The notes beneath the pieces were generated by a model that did no database searches, had not been told where the DNA came from, and worked only from the letters and a program-made list of their open reading frames with translations. Positions 46,651-56,714 of a stretch of 64,000 nt of DNA are shown piece by piece. This DNA comes from Marinitoga piezophila KA3 (GTDB lineage Bacteria > Thermotogota > Thermotogae > Petrotogales > Petrotogaceae), in NCBI RefSeq assembly GCF_000255135.1, contig NC_016751.1, forward strand, positions 806,001-870,000. The letters run 5' to 3'. The position numbers and the translations under genes are program-made. Numbering within the stretch: position 1 is the stretch's first letter; the number at the start of each line of letters is the position of its first letter.

Positions 46651-47545
46651 AAAACGTTATGTGGAAATAACTATACTTAATATTTGCGGTATTTTATCTT
46701 CAATTGCAATTTCTTATTCTGCTGTAATCAGTAAGGATATTATAAATTTTGCCATTGAAAAGAATGATAAATTTTATTTTTATTCAATTATATTTTTCTT
46801 TCTGGTTATTATAGGACATATTACATTTGGTATAAGCAAAGCATATGTTTCGTATTTTAAGGGAGGATATATGCACGATGCAGGAATATATACGTATAAA
46901 ACTATTATTAATAAGAATTTTCAGGATTTTATTAAAAAAACGCCTGCACAATATGCAGAACTTTCGTTAAGAACAGTAGAAAAGGTTGCAAATACACTTT
47001 CTAATTATGCAACTATGGGTGGCCTTGTTTATTTTTTCAAGTTGTTTATTTATATGAGCACTATTTTTGTTCTTGATTATTATTCGGGTCTGGCTTCCAT
47101 TTTATTTTCTATAATATTAATTTTATTATTATTGGGTTCAAATGCCTATTATTATCCAAGAAGCAAAAAATTAAATGATCTGGAATTGGAAGTAAAGGAA
47201 TATGTTTCAGATATGTTTGCAGGAAAATTTGAAAGTGCTCTTTTTAATGCTATAGATCATGAAATGGTTTCTTATAATAATTATGTAAAAGATTACTGGA
47301 AAAGATTAAGAAAGCTATATATAATCGATTTATTATATTCAAATACTTCAAGACGTTTTATTTCAACATTGTTTTATTTTTATATTGTTTATAGAGGAAT
47401 TAAATTAAATGATGTAGGAAAATTGTATTCTATGACAACTATATTTATTATGATAAGAATGCAACTTTATAATGCAATGGGGGCCTGGCATGCTATAAGA
47501 GAGGGTATGATAGCTGCAAAACAATTGGAAGAATTTGTTGGATAA
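46613..47545 (+). CDS. ABC exporter membrane domain protein (second half-transporter, no ATPase domain)
   Basis: A 310-residue protein with about six membrane helices, related in plan to the first membrane protein of the operon but clearly divergent. It also ends before any ATPase domain (AWHAIREGMIAAKQLEEFVG then stop), and a terminator follows. The start at 46613 is chosen from AAGGAGA upstream; the longer in-frame start lies within the ATPase gene. With a single ATPase gene in between, the complex may be two unlike membrane subunits on an ATPase homodimer. Confidence 0.82.
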   Translation: MGTLIKWIMKSNKKRYVEITILNICGILSSIAISYSAVISKDIINFAIEKNDKFYFYSIIFFFLVIIGHITFGISKAYVSYFKGGYMHDAGIYTYKTIINKNFQDFIKKTPAQYAELSLRTVEKVANTLSNYATMGGLVYFFKLFIYMSTIFVLDYYSGLASILFSIILILLLLGSNAYYYPRSKKLNDLELEVKEYVSDMFAGKFESALFNAIDHEMVSYNNYVKDYWKRLRKLYIIDLLYSNTSRRFISTLFYFYIVYRGIKLNDVGKLYSMTTIFIMIRMQLYNAMGAWHAIREGMIAAKQLEEFVG

Positions 47546-47554
47546 AAATTAAAA

Positions 47555-47592
47555 AACACCGGGAGAATTTAATCTCTCCCGGTGTTGATTTT
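47555..47592. terminator. Bidirectional terminator between ABC operon and ppdK
   Basis: AACACCGGGAGA pairs with TCTCCCGGTGTT (12 bp) around an 8-nt loop, with T and A tracts on both sides. Confidence 0.9.
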
Positions 47593-47595
47593 TTA

Positions 47596-50259
47596 TTAGT
47601 CAGCGTAGTTTACGAATTTTCCTCTCTTGAATTTAACAGCTGCCTGTGCTGCTGCTAATCTTGCAATTGGAACTCTGTATGGTGAACAACTTACATAGTC
47701 AAGCTGTGTTTTGTGGAAGAATTCGATTGATTCTGGATCTCCTCCGTGTTCACCACAAACACCTAATTTTAATTCTGGATTTACTGATCTACCGTAATCT
47801 TTTGCAATTTTAACCATTCTACCTACACCTGTTTGATCAACGTGTTTGAATGGATCTTTTTCGTAGATTCCTTTTTCGATGTAATCGTTGATGTATTTTC
47901 CGTAATCGTCTCTTGAGAAACCTAATGTCATCTGTGTTAAGTCGTTTGTACCAAAGCTGAAGAATTCAGCAACTTTAGCAATTTCGTCTGCTGTTACAGC
48001 TCCTCTTGGAACTTCGATCATTGTACCAACTTTGTATTCAAGATCTACTCCTGCTTCTTCGATTAATTTGTCTGCTGTTTCTCTTACGATTTTGTCAAGG
48101 TATTCTAATTCTTTTACTGTTCCTACTAATGGAATCATGATTTCTGGTTTAACTTTTTTACCTTCTTTTACCATTTCAATTGCAGCAAGGATTATAGCTT
48201 TTGTTTGCATTACTGCAATTTCAGGATATGTTATAGCTAATCTTACACCTCTGTGTCCCATCATTGGGTTGAATTCGTGTAAGTTTTCTACGATTTCTTT
48301 TAATTCTTCTACACTTACTCCTAATTGTGGAGCTAATTCTTTCATCTGTTCTTCGTCGTTTGGAAGGAATTCGTGAAGTGGTGGATCCAATAATCTGATT
48401 GTAACAGGGAATCCTTCCATAGCTTCAAATAATCCCTTGAAGTCTTCTTTCTGTAATGGTAATAATTCTTCTAATGCTGCTTCTCTTTGTTCTACTGTTT
48501 TTGATACGATCATTCTTCTCATTTTCTGGATTCTGTCGCCTTCAAAGAACATGTGTTCTGTTCTACATAATCCAATACCTTCCGCTCCGAAGTTTCTTGC
48601 AACTGTTGCATCTCTTGGAATATCAGCATTAGCTCTTACTCCTAATACTCTTATTTCATCTGCGAATTCTAATAATTCAGCAACTTCTCCTTCTAATCCT
48701 TTTGGTTTTATTGTTTTTACTTTACCGAGGTAAACTTTACCTGTTGTACCATCAATTGAGATCCAGTCTCCTTCTTTTACTTTAACTCCTCTTGCTTCAA
48801 ATTCTTTTGCTTCTTCATCGATTACAATTTCTCCAGCACCAACGATAGCTGGTTTACCCATACCTCTTGCAACAACTGCTGCGTGTGATGTCATACCACC
48901 TGTTGCTGTTAAGATACCTTCAGCTGCGTTCATACCTCCAACATCTTCTGGACTTGTTTCAGGTCTTACAAGGATAACTGGTGTTCCTTCTTTTGCTAAT
49001 TTTTCTGCATCATCAGCGCTGAATACAACTTTACCTGTTGCTGCTCCTGGTGATGCTGGTAATCCTTCTCCAATTTCCTGTGCTTTTTTGATTTCTTCTT
49101 CATCAAATGCAGGATGTAATAATTTGTCGATTTGATCAGGAGCTACTCTCATAACTGCTGTAGCTTTATCAATTAATCCTTCTTTTACTAAGTCAACAGC
49201 GATTTTTACTGCTGCTTTAGCTGTTCTTTTACCAGTTCTTGTCTGTAAGAAGTATAATTTTCCTTTTTCTACTGTAAATTCGATATCCTGCATGTCTTTA
49301 TAGTGAAGTTCTAATTTGTCCATTATTTCTGTTAATTGTTTATATACATCAGGCATCATTTCGTTTAATTTTTCAAGTGGGTATGGTGTTCTGATACCAG
49401 CAACAACGTCTTCACCCTGTGCATTTGGCAAGTATTCACCGTATTTTACTTTTTCACCTGTGTTAGGATCTCTTGTGAAACATACTCCTGTTCCACTATC
49501 TTCACCCATGTTACCAAATACCATCATAACAACGTTAACAGCTGTTCCTAATAATTCTCCTTCTTTAATTCCATTGATAGCTCTATATTTTATTGCCCTT
49601 TCATTCATCCAGCTACCAAATACAGCTTCTATAGCAATCCATAATTGTTTTTTAGGATCTTGTGGGAATTCTTTTCCTGCTTTTCTATAGATTTCTTTGT
49701 ATAATTCTACAACTTTTTTGAAGTCTTCTGCTTCTAATTCGATGTCTAATTTTACACCTTTTTCTTCTTTTACTTTGTTTAATGCTTCTTCAAAATCGTG
49801 ATGTGGAATTCCTAAAGCAACATCACCAAACATTTGCATGAATCTTCTGTATGCATCATATGCAAATCTTGGGTTACCTGTATTTTTTGCTAATGCTTCT
49901 ACTGTTTCATCGTTTAAACCTAAATTTAAGATTGTATCCATCATACCTGGCATTGAAACTGCAGCACCTGATCTAACAGATACTAATAATGGATTATCTT
50001 TGTCACCAAATTTCTTTCCTGAAACTTCTTCTAATTTTTTCATTGCTTTATCTACTTCTGCTTCAAGTGTTTCAGGGAATTTTCTATCGTGTTTCCAGTA
50101 ATAGTCACAAACTTCTGTTGTAATTGTAAAACCTGCAGGTACTGGTAATCCTAATCTTGCCATTTCAGCAAGGTTAGCACCTTTACCTCCAAGTAAGTTT
50201 TTCATTTTTGCGCTACCTTCTGCAATTCCTCCACCGTAAAAATATACCATCTTTTCCAT
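47596..50259 (-). CDS. ppdK: Pyruvate, phosphate dikinase
   Basis: An 887-residue enzyme that interconverts pyruvate, ATP and phosphate with phosphoenolpyruvate, AMP and diphosphate. The N-terminal ATP-grasp domain (AGFTITTEVC, MMDTILNLGLND), the swivelling domain with the phosphorylated His in GGMTSHAAVVARGMGKPAIVGAGE, and the C-terminal PEP barrel with GTNDLTQMTLGFSRDD and GVCGEHGGDP are all in order and full length. The gene is much richer in regular codons than its neighbours, as expected for high expression. It is central to PEP-based glycolysis. Confidence 0.97.
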   Translation of the reverse strand: MEKMVYFYGGGIAEGSAKMKNLLGGKGANLAEMARLGLPVPAGFTITTEVCDYYWKHDRKFPETLEAEVDKAMKKLEEVSGKKFGDKDNPLLVSVRSGAAVSMPGMMDTILNLGLNDETVEALAKNTGNPRFAYDAYRRFMQMFGDVALGIPHHDFEEALNKVKEEKGVKLDIELEAEDFKKVVELYKEIYRKAGKEFPQDPKKQLWIAIEAVFGSWMNERAIKYRAINGIKEGELLGTAVNVVMMVFGNMGEDSGTGVCFTRDPNTGEKVKYGEYLPNAQGEDVVAGIRTPYPLEKLNEMMPDVYKQLTEIMDKLELHYKDMQDIEFTVEKGKLYFLQTRTGKRTAKAAVKIAVDLVKEGLIDKATAVMRVAPDQIDKLLHPAFDEEEIKKAQEIGEGLPASPGAATGKVVFSADDAEKLAKEGTPVILVRPETSPEDVGGMNAAEGILTATGGMTSHAAVVARGMGKPAIVGAGEIVIDEEAKEFEARGVKVKEGDWISIDGTTGKVYLGKVKTIKPKGLEGEVAELLEFADEIRVLGVRANADIPRDATVARNFGAEGIGLCRTEHMFFEGDRIQKMRRMIVSKTVEQREAALEELLPLQKEDFKGLFEAMEGFPVTIRLLDPPLHEFLPNDEEQMKELAPQLGVSVEELKEIVENLHEFNPMMGHRGVRLAITYPEIAVMQTKAIILAAIEMVKEGKKVKPEIMIPLVGTVKELEYLDKIVRETADKLIEEAGVDLEYKVGTMIEVPRGAVTADEIAKVAEFFSFGTNDLTQMTLGFSRDDYGKYINDYIEKGIYEKDPFKHVDQTGVGRMVKIAKDYGRSVNPELKLGVCGEHGGDPESIEFFHKTQLDYVSCSPYRVPIARLAAAQAAVKFKRGKFVNYAD

Positions 50260-50305
50260 GTGTTTCTCCCTCCTTATCGAAAGAAAATTTACGAAAAATT
50301 CAAAA

Positions 50306-51292
50306 TCAGAATTCTTCTCTTTTTAATTCCCTTCTCATTAATTCATGTATTGCCTTTTGTGGATTTTTGTTTAGATATAATACTTCATATGTTTTTTCCA
50401 CTATTGGCATTTCTATTTGTAATTCTTTTATTTCTTCATATAACGCTTTACAGGTATATACACCTTCAGCAACCATATTCATGTTTTCAATGATTTCATT
50501 TAATTTTTTGCCTCTTCCTATCATTTCGCCGACATATCTATTTCTACTATGCTGACTATTACATGTAACTATCAAATCTCCAAGGCCAGCAAGTCCCATA
50601 AAGGTTTCTTTTTTAGCACCTTTTTTTTCACCATAACGGATTATTTCTGTAAGCCCTCTTGTTATTAATGCAGCTTTTGCATTATCCCAACCACCTATGC
50701 CATCAATAACCCCTGCTGCTATTGCTATTACGTTTTTTATAGAACCACCAAGTTCAACACCTATTACATCTGTTTGAGAATATACTCTGAATGATGCATT
50801 GCTAAATATTTCTTGAACCTTTTCAGCATATTCCAGATTTTCAGAAGCAGCTACAACGCTTGTTGGAACATCTCTTGCTACTTCTTCAGCATGACTTGGG
50901 CCACTTAAAACTACGTATTTTAAATCTGTAAGTATATCCTTTAAAATTTCGCTTATTCTTTCCTGTGTTTTTATTTCTAATCCCTTTGCAAGATTTACTA
51001 TGATTTGTCCGTTATAATAACTTTTGAAGTTATTTGCTACTTCTCTTACTGCCTGCGTTGGCACTGCCATTACAATAATTTCCGAATTTTCTATAACTTC
51101 TTTTAAATCCATAGAAGGCTTTATGTTTTTTGGTATTGAAATTCCTGGAAGATAATAAGGATTTTCTCCGTTTTTTAAAGCATTAAAGACGTTTTCTTCT
51201 CTTGTCCATATTAAAACTTCATGTCCATTGTTTAATAATACTTTAGAAATAGCTGTTCCCCAACTTCCTGAACCAATTATTCCTATTTTCAT
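50306..51292 (-). CDS. gpsA: Glycerol-3-phosphate dehydrogenase [NAD(P)+]
   Basis: A 328-residue enzyme reducing dihydroxyacetone phosphate to sn-glycerol 3-phosphate for membrane lipids. The Rossmann motif is KIGIIGSGSWGTAIS at the N-terminus, followed by the family signature GSIKNVIAIAAGVIDG and GLAGLGDLIVTC. The ATG at 51292 follows CGGAGG; a start ten codons earlier would lie across that site. It lies between ppdK and the MazG gene. Confidence 0.95.
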   Translation of the reverse strand: MKIGIIGSGSWGTAISKVLLNNGHEVLIWTREENVFNALKNGENPYYLPGISIPKNIKPSMDLKEVIENSEIIVMAVPTQAVREVANNFKSYYNGQIIVNLAKGLEIKTQERISEILKDILTDLKYVVLSGPSHAEEVARDVPTSVVAASENLEYAEKVQEIFSNASFRVYSQTDVIGVELGGSIKNVIAIAAGVIDGIGGWDNAKAALITRGLTEIIRYGEKKGAKKETFMGLAGLGDLIVTCNSQHSRNRYVGEMIGRGKKLNEIIENMNMVAEGVYTCKALYEEIKELQIEMPIVEKTYEVLYLNKNPQKAIHELMRRELKREEF

Positions 51293-51327
51293 TCTTTTCC
51301 TCCGTTTATATAACGTTTTCAATAAAT

Positions 51328-51336
51328 ATTATATCA
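51328..51336 (-). promoter_or_regulatory. Extended -10 promoter of gpsA
   Basis: On the minus strand TGATATAAT, 36 bases before the gpsA start and in the short gap after the MazG gene. No well-spaced -35. Confidence 0.5.
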
Positions 51337-51358
51337 TAACTTTTGTAACAATCTGGTG

Positions 51359-51754
51359 TTAAAGTTTTTTATTTTTTTCTCTTTTTTCTGCTTCTTTTCG
51401 TTCTTTCCAGATTTTTGACGCTTCTTCTTTTGTTATTGGTTTATCCCAGAATAACCAGGGTTTTCTATTGGATATTTTATTTACTACTCCATTTATGATT
51501 TTTTCAGATGAAACATTATAATCACGTTCTGCAATTTTTAAAACGAGAAATGCATCATATATGAGATCTCCAATTTCTTCTTCAAGATTTTCAATATCTT
51601 CATTTTTTATGGCTTCTCTTATTTCATTAATTTCAGATTCCGTTTCGTTAAGCATATATTCTGTATTTATAGAACTTATCCATGGACATTTTTCTATATT
51701 TCTTTGAACAATGTCATATAATTTTTTAAATTCTTCCAGAAATTTTTTATCCAT
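51359..51754 (-). CDS. MazG-like nucleotide pyrophosphohydrolase
   Basis: A 131-residue all-helical protein of the MazG superfamily. The core motif CPWISS...ETESEINEIREAIKNED...LEEEIGDLIYDAFLV provides the EExxE...ExxD metal site for nucleotide triphosphate hydrolysis. The C-terminal KPWLFWDKPITKEEASKIWKE matches the family's tail. The usual CPW-x-QTH motif is altered (CPWISSINTEYML), so substrate range is uncertain. The ATG at 51754 fits the AGGTG site better than the GTG at 51763. Confidence 0.85.
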   Translation of the reverse strand: MDKKFLEEFKKLYDIVQRNIEKCPWISSINTEYMLNETESEINEIREAIKNEDIENLEEEIGDLIYDAFLVLKIAERDYNVSSEKIINGVVNKISNRKPWLFWDKPITKEEASKIWKERKEAEKREKNKKL

Positions 51755-51763
51755 ATATTTCAC

Positions 51764-52669
51764 CTAATATATTAAATATAAGTCTTCTGGTATTTTTGAT
51801 ATTGCCCCATATTCAAAGAGATTTTTCATGTATAAGTCTGTTATTTCTTTTATATTTTTTGAGTAATATATTTCTGATCTTGTTGCTGCTTTTCTTAATA
51901 CTGGTTCCGGCATTGTTTTCATTGTATCAAAAACGAATTTTATTGCTTCATCAAAGCTGTTTTTATAGAATACATTTGCTGAACATTCGTATTCATTTAA
52001 TACTTTTTTTACCATCTTCATATCGTTATTTATTATTTTTTCGGATACAAATATTCCCGCTATTGGTAATTTTTCTTCTTTTAAATTGAATATGTCAGCA
52101 TATACTTTTTGAAAGTCAAGCTGCGCCTTAACCTTGCCTTTTGTTTTTATTTCTGCAAGTGATACAAATGGTTCTGGAAGAACAGCTATCTTTTCTTTTC
52201 CAGCTGCAAGCATTTGTATTATTTCCGGACTACTTGTAACATATACAATTTCAAAGTCCATGTTTTTGCTTTTTTTTAATATTTTCAATATCACATCTGC
52301 TGTTTGGCCTGGGCCATGCAATGTAACTATTCTTTTTCCTTTTAATTCATCAACATTTGTAATCTTTTCTGAGGAAATTAGATAAAATGTTTTCCATAAC
52401 GATACTCCTGCAAGTTTATATTTTGCGCCTTTATTCACCATCTCAATTCCAAGTGCAACAGGTAATATGATGAAATCTGCCTGTTGCTTTAACATTAATG
52501 TTTGAGCTTGATCTATTGTTCTCCAATAATCTGTTTTTAAACCCGGTACTCCATCTATATACAATCCTGCTGCTGGTAATAATGTTGGCCCCAATGGGTT
52601 ATAAAACGTTGCTGAGAAAACTGAAATCATCAATAATAAAATCATTCCCGTTATTAAACCTTTTTTCAT
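51764..52669 (-). CDS. NMT1/SsuA-like ABC transporter substrate-binding protein
   Basis: A 301-residue secreted protein with a signal peptide (MKKGLITGMILLLMISVFSA). Typical segments of the nitrate/taurine/thiamine-precursor binding family follow: GPTLLPAAGLYIDG, QADFIILPVALGIEMV, LKGKRIVTLHGPGQTADVIL and AVLPEPFVSLAEI. No lipobox and no permease or ATPase gene adjoin, unlike most such systems. It lies 14 bp after the Ig-like lipoprotein gene. The ligand is not predictable. Confidence 0.85.
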   Translation of the reverse strand: MKKGLITGMILLLMISVFSATFYNPLGPTLLPAAGLYIDGVPGLKTDYWRTIDQAQTLMLKQQADFIILPVALGIEMVNKGAKYKLAGVSLWKTFYLISSEKITNVDELKGKRIVTLHGPGQTADVILKILKKSKNMDFEIVYVTSSPEIIQMLAAGKEKIAVLPEPFVSLAEIKTKGKVKAQLDFQKVYADIFNLKEEKLPIAGIFVSEKIINNDMKMVKKVLNEYECSANVFYKNSFDEAIKFVFDTMKTMPEPVLRKAATRSEIYYSKNIKEITDLYMKNLFEYGAISKIPEDLYLIY

Positions 52670-52683
52670 AAAAGAATCCCTCC

Positions 52684-53967
52684 TTATTTTAAAGAAATTG
52701 TGAATATATTTATAGTATTAAAATCTTTGGATTTTATGTATAATTCAATTTTTGTTGGATAATCATCAAGTATAGTATTAAAAGTATATATATTCCCTTT
52801 TAACCGCAGGTGTTTTTTTAGTTCACTACTGGAAAATTCTTTTTCTTTTATAGTATTTGAATAAAATACTTTTATTTTTTCAATTTTTATATTTTGTGCA
52901 AAATTTGAATTTCCATCGTATACAGAAAATTCCACCGAGAAATTTTTTCCTATTTTTTTATTTAATATTATAATTTTTCTCGGAAATGGTTTTACTTCTA
53001 TTTTTAATTCACCGTTTAATTTGTAATTACCATTGTAAAATTCTACTTTATATATTCCAGGATATACACCACCTATTACTTCTATATAATTTTCATCGTA
53101 ATTTATTTTTATTTTTGGAGTATATATATTGTCAGAAATTATTTTATATCCTAAATTTTTTATTCCAGGTATTAAATTTCCGTATCTGTCGTATAACTTA
53201 TATTTTATTTTTTGTATTATAAAATCTTTTTTATTTTCTGAATATGTGGCAACTTTAACGATGCTATTGTCAAAGCTAATTTGTTTTATTATATCTGGAA
53301 TTACGGAAAATTCTATGTCCTTTTTATTCCCATTAATGAACATGGAAAATATATATTTTCCTGGTCTGGTTAAATTATACAAATTTAACATATAAGATCC
53401 CTCAGAGATATGTTCAATATCGTATTTTACTACTGGATATAATTTTATTTCCTTTATTTTTTTTACTATGCTATTTCCATATTTATCTATAAAATAAATT
53501 TTTAATGGTATTTCAACTTTTTTATTGGCAATAAATATTTTTTTATCCAATTCTACTTTTAAATTTATGGGTGTTGCTGGAAGTATTTCTATATTTAAAT
53601 CTGTTGATATATCACTATGATAAAAGGTTAATGTATATGTTCCAGCCTTTGTAAAATTTTTTAGATGCAATAAACTACCTTCCAATGTTGCTGTTGCATT
53701 AGTAGAATCAGAATTTATTTCAATTTTATCAACGTAATTTTCAGGATTTAAATTCTTTAAATCCTTTATTTCTAGATTTATCGGAATTTGTTTTTCTTTA
53801 AAAGCTATATATTTATTCTTTTCTATAATTATATTGAGTTTTTGTTCTTTTTCTATTATTTTTGCAATTTTATCTTGTTGCGCTTTTTCTTTATTAAAAT
53901 CAAAAAGAGAACAACCTGATAACATCACAAGTATTATTATAATTAATATACTATATGTTTTTTTCAT
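52684..53967 (-). CDS. Lipoprotein with Ig-like repeats
   Basis: A 427-residue protein with a lipobox (MLSGC, Cys19). The rest is almost wholly beta, in about four repeats of 80-100 residues, each ending like AGTYTLTFYHSDISTDLNIE, RPGKYIFSMFINGNKKDIEF or YPGIYKVEFYNGNYKLNGEL. This is the pattern of filamin/Ig-like invasin folds. It likely sits on the inner or outer membrane facing the periplasm. It is cotranscribed with the substrate-binding protein gene. A precise role cannot be given. Confidence 0.75.
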   Translation of the reverse strand: MKKTYSILIIIILVMLSGCSLFDFNKEKAQQDKIAKIIEKEQKLNIIIEKNKYIAFKEKQIPINLEIKDLKNLNPENYVDKIEINSDSTNATATLEGSLLHLKNFTKAGTYTLTFYHSDISTDLNIEILPATPINLKVELDKKIFIANKKVEIPLKIYFIDKYGNSIVKKIKEIKLYPVVKYDIEHISEGSYMLNLYNLTRPGKYIFSMFINGNKKDIEFSVIPDIIKQISFDNSIVKVATYSENKKDFIIQKIKYKLYDRYGNLIPGIKNLGYKIISDNIYTPKIKINYDENYIEVIGGVYPGIYKVEFYNGNYKLNGELKIEVKPFPRKIIILNKKIGKNFSVEFSVYDGNSNFAQNIKIEKIKVFYSNTIKEKEFSSSELKKHLRLKGNIYTFNTILDDYPTKIELYIKSKDFNTINIFTISLK

Positions 53968-54070
53968 ACTTTTCCTCCGTTTTTTGATATAATTAATATT
54001 GGTTTCTATTATAAAACCTTATCCTGTTTAATTATACCTTAAAATATCAACAATTTCAAAGGAGGATTTT

Positions 54071-55195
54071 ATGTCAGATAAAAAACTACAATTTTTTATT
54101 TTTTTTAATATATTTTTTCTTGCTATTATTGTAAATTCCATACCCCCATTAATGACTACTTTGCAGGATAATTATTCTTTAACAATAGGGTTTTCTTCTT
54201 TTTTACCTCTGGCGAGAACTATAGGAAATATGAGTGTTTCTATTATAGGAGCTTTTATAATAGCAATATTAGGTTTAAGAAATAGTCTCCTTTTAGGCAT
54301 TATTTTTGAAATTCTCGGTGTTTTTTTATTTATTATTTCAAAAGATATTTATACATTGATTTTTTCTATGTTTTTTATAGGTGCTTCTATGGGACAAACT
54401 ATTTTATCTTTAATTTCTATGTTTGATCATTTGCCTGAAGAATTTCAAAAATATGGATTGTTACATGCTTTTTTTGGTTTCGGCGGAATAACAGGTCCTT
54501 TGATTATATCTTTTATTTTAAGAAATAATATTAATTATAAATTTCCTTTTTATATTTATGAATTTGTATTTCTATTTATTTTCTTTTTTATTATTTTGAA
54601 AAAGGTTCCAGAAAACGTAAAATATAAAGCTTTTAAATTTACTGAAGCTCTTTCAGTCTTAAAAAATAAATTTATCATATATATCCTGGTAATTTTTATT
54701 ATGTATTCCGGTGTGGAAATTGGAGCTGTCACATGGGCTGGTAATCTTTTTACTGATCAATTTAATATCCCAAAGGATTCAGCTTCGATTTTTATTAGCT
54801 TATTCTGGGTATTTTTTACAATTGGAAGATTACTAACTGATACATTGTATAAGAAATTTAATTTTACTCTTACAACTATTTTTTCATTGTTTTCAGCAAT
54901 TACTTTAATTATTATGATTTCAATAAAGTCTTTTTCTCCATATGCTTTTTCAATATTAGGAATTATGCTTGGACCAATTTTTCCTGTTACACAAAAATTT
55001 TTGAATTCTCACTTATCTCATAGGGAAGTCGGCCTTGTTTCCGGAATTGTTTCTTTAAGTATAGGAATTGGTGCGTCTATTATTACAACTCTTATGGGTT
55101 TCGTGGGAGATTTTTCTATTTTATATAGTTACTTAATTCCTATTACCGGTCTTCTAATAGTTTTTATCTTTTCAATAATGGTAAGAAAACTATAA
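54071..55195 (+). CDS. MFS transporter
   Basis: A 374-residue membrane protein with about 11-12 helices. It has the MFS pattern, with sequences like LARTIGNMSVSIIGAFIIAILGLRNSLLLG in the first half and FWVFFTIGRLLTDTLYKKF in the second, separated by a cytoplasmic loop near 180-200. The closest plan is the FucP/sugar porter type (GFGGITGPLII), but substrate is uncertain. An AAAGGAGG site precedes the ATG. It is divergent from the Ig-like lipoprotein gene and has its own terminator. Confidence 0.85.
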   Translation: MSDKKLQFFIFFNIFFLAIIVNSIPPLMTTLQDNYSLTIGFSSFLPLARTIGNMSVSIIGAFIIAILGLRNSLLLGIIFEILGVFLFIISKDIYTLIFSMFFIGASMGQTILSLISMFDHLPEEFQKYGLLHAFFGFGGITGPLIISFILRNNINYKFPFYIYEFVFLFIFFFIILKKVPENVKYKAFKFTEALSVLKNKFIIYILVIFIMYSGVEIGAVTWAGNLFTDQFNIPKDSASIFISLFWVFFTIGRLLTDTLYKKFNFTLTTIFSLFSAITLIIMISIKSFSPYAFSILGIMLGPIFPVTQKFLNSHLSHREVGLVSGIVSLSIGIGASIITTLMGFVGDFSILYSYLIPITGLLIVFIFSIMVRKL

Positions 55196-55201
55196 TTTAA
55201 T

Positions 55202-55236
55202 AAAAAATACCGGGCAGTAACTGCCCGGTATTTTTT
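55202..55236. terminator. Bidirectional terminator at the end of the ribosomal-protein operon
   Basis: A 16-bp stem (AAAAAATACCGGGCAG with its complement) around a TAA loop. It ends the MFS gene on the plus strand and the rpsN-rplQ operon on the minus strand. Confidence 0.93.
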
Positions 55237-55239
55237 ATA

Positions 55240-55650
55240 TTATTCTGCTTTTTCTTCTTCTTTATTTTCAATGCTTTCTACTAATTGTAATAATGATAAT
55301 TCTGCTGCATCTCCTCTTCTGTATCCAATCTTTAAGATTCTTGTGTATCCGCCATTTCTATTTTCGAATTTTGGAGCGATTTCATCAACAACTTTGTTTG
55401 TGAATCTTCTGTCGTTGAAGTATCTGTTAATCTGTCTTCTTAATGCAACACTTCTATCTTTGTTATCTGTTGTTTTTGCTTCTTTTGCTTTTGTTAAGAT
55501 TTTTTCTACTAATGGTCTTACTGCCTTTGCTTTTGCTGTTGTAGTAATGATGCTACCGTGTTCAAATACTTCTCTTGCTAAGTTTTTTAATAATGCTTTC
55601 CTATGTGAAGCGTATCTGCTTAATTTATTTACCTTTACTCTATGTCTCAT
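55240..55650 (-). CDS. rplQ: 50S ribosomal protein L17
   Basis: A 136-residue protein starting [20 protein letters not shown], typical of L17, and ending with an acidic tail (NKEEEKAE). It is the last gene of the spc/alpha operon, 5 bp after rpoA, right before the terminator. Confidence 0.97.
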   Translation of the reverse strand: MRHRVKVNKLSRYASHRKALLKNLAREVFEHGSIITTTAKAKAVRPLVEKILTKAKEAKTTDNKDRSVALRRQINRYFNDRRFTNKVVDEIAPKFENRNGGYTRILKIGYRRGDAAELSLLQLVESIENKEEEKAE

Positions 55651-55655
55651 GGTTA

Positions 55656-56705
55656 TTAGGCTCCTCCCTTCTGGATCTCGTCATAATCCAACTGGAATTT
55701 CTCTTTTAATTCCTTTCTAATTTCATCTAAAGATTTTTTACCGAAGTTTTTGATTTTCATTAATTCATCTGGATCCTTCTTTAATATGTCTCTTACTGTA
55801 TTGATTTTTTCTCTCTTTAAACAATTTTTTGCTCTTTTGCTTAAATCGAGCTCGTCTATTCTTGTTTCAAGAACTTCAAGACTTACATTTTTAAATTCTT
55901 CTTCTACTTCCTGACCAGCAATTTCTTCTGAAACATTTGTTTCCATTGATTCTGGAATAGCTTCAGCTTCTGTTAAATCTATCTCTTCTCTCCATGATGA
56001 GTAGATTATATTAAAGTGTTCAATTAATATTTTTGTGGCTTTTACCAATGCTTCTTTCGGATCTATAGATTTTTTTGTCCATACTTCAAGTATTAATTTA
56101 TCATAGTCTGTTCTTTTTCCAACACGAACTTTTTCTGTGAGATAATTAACTCTAATTACAGGACTATATACACCATCTATATAAATCATTTCAATGTCCT
56201 TTGAAAGATCCATTTCTGATGTTGATACAAATCCTTTTCCTACTGTTGCATATAATTCCATTTCAAATTTTTTGTTTGCATTCATTGTTGCAATTTTAAA
56301 ATCAGGATTTGCAATTTCAATACCTGGTGGTGTAATTATGTCTCCTGCTTTAATTTCTGCTGGTCCCATTTTTTCTATTCTTAAAACTATTGGTTCTTTT
56401 AAATTTCCAATGTTATCAAAATCTACAACTTTTAATTCAACTTTTTTAAGGTTAACTGTTATTTCAAGTATATCTTCCTGTACGCCTTCAATTACATCAA
56501 ATTCGTGTAATTTACCAGGAATTCTTATGCTTGTTATTGCAAGCCCTGGTATTGAGGATAATAATACTCTTCTTAATGCGTTACCTATGGTAACCGCATA
56601 TCCTCTTTCAAGAGGCGACAGGACAAATCTTCCATATTTGTATTCTAATTCTTCTGATTCTTCTAATGTTTCTAATATCATCTTTTCCGGTTTTACAAAT
56701 TCCAT
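55656..56705 (-). CDS. rpoA: RNA polymerase subunit alpha
   Basis: A 349-residue alpha subunit. The N-terminal dimerisation and assembly domain (about 1-235) has [21 protein letters not shown]. An acidic linker (about 238-270) precedes the C-terminal domain that binds UP elements and activators ([22 protein letters not shown] ... [15 protein letters not shown]). Its ribosome site GGGGG is the continuation of the 3' arm of a hairpin at 56715-56737. Confidence 0.97.
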   Translation of the reverse strand: MEFVKPEKMILETLEESEELEYKYGRFVLSPLERGYAVTIGNALRRVLLSSIPGLAITSIRIPGKLHEFDVIEGVQEDILEITVNLKKVELKVVDFDNIGNLKEPIVLRIEKMGPAEIKAGDIITPPGIEIANPDFKIATMNANKKFEMELYATVGKGFVSTSEMDLSKDIEMIYIDGVYSPVIRVNYLTEKVRVGKRTDYDKLILEVWTKKSIDPKEALVKATKILIEHFNIIYSSWREEIDLTEAEAIPESMETNVSEEIAGQEVEEEFKNVSLEVLETRIDELDLSKRAKNCLKREKINTVRDILKKDPDELMKIKNFGKKSLDEIRKELKEKFQLDYDEIQKGGA

Positions 56706-56714
56706 TCATTACCC

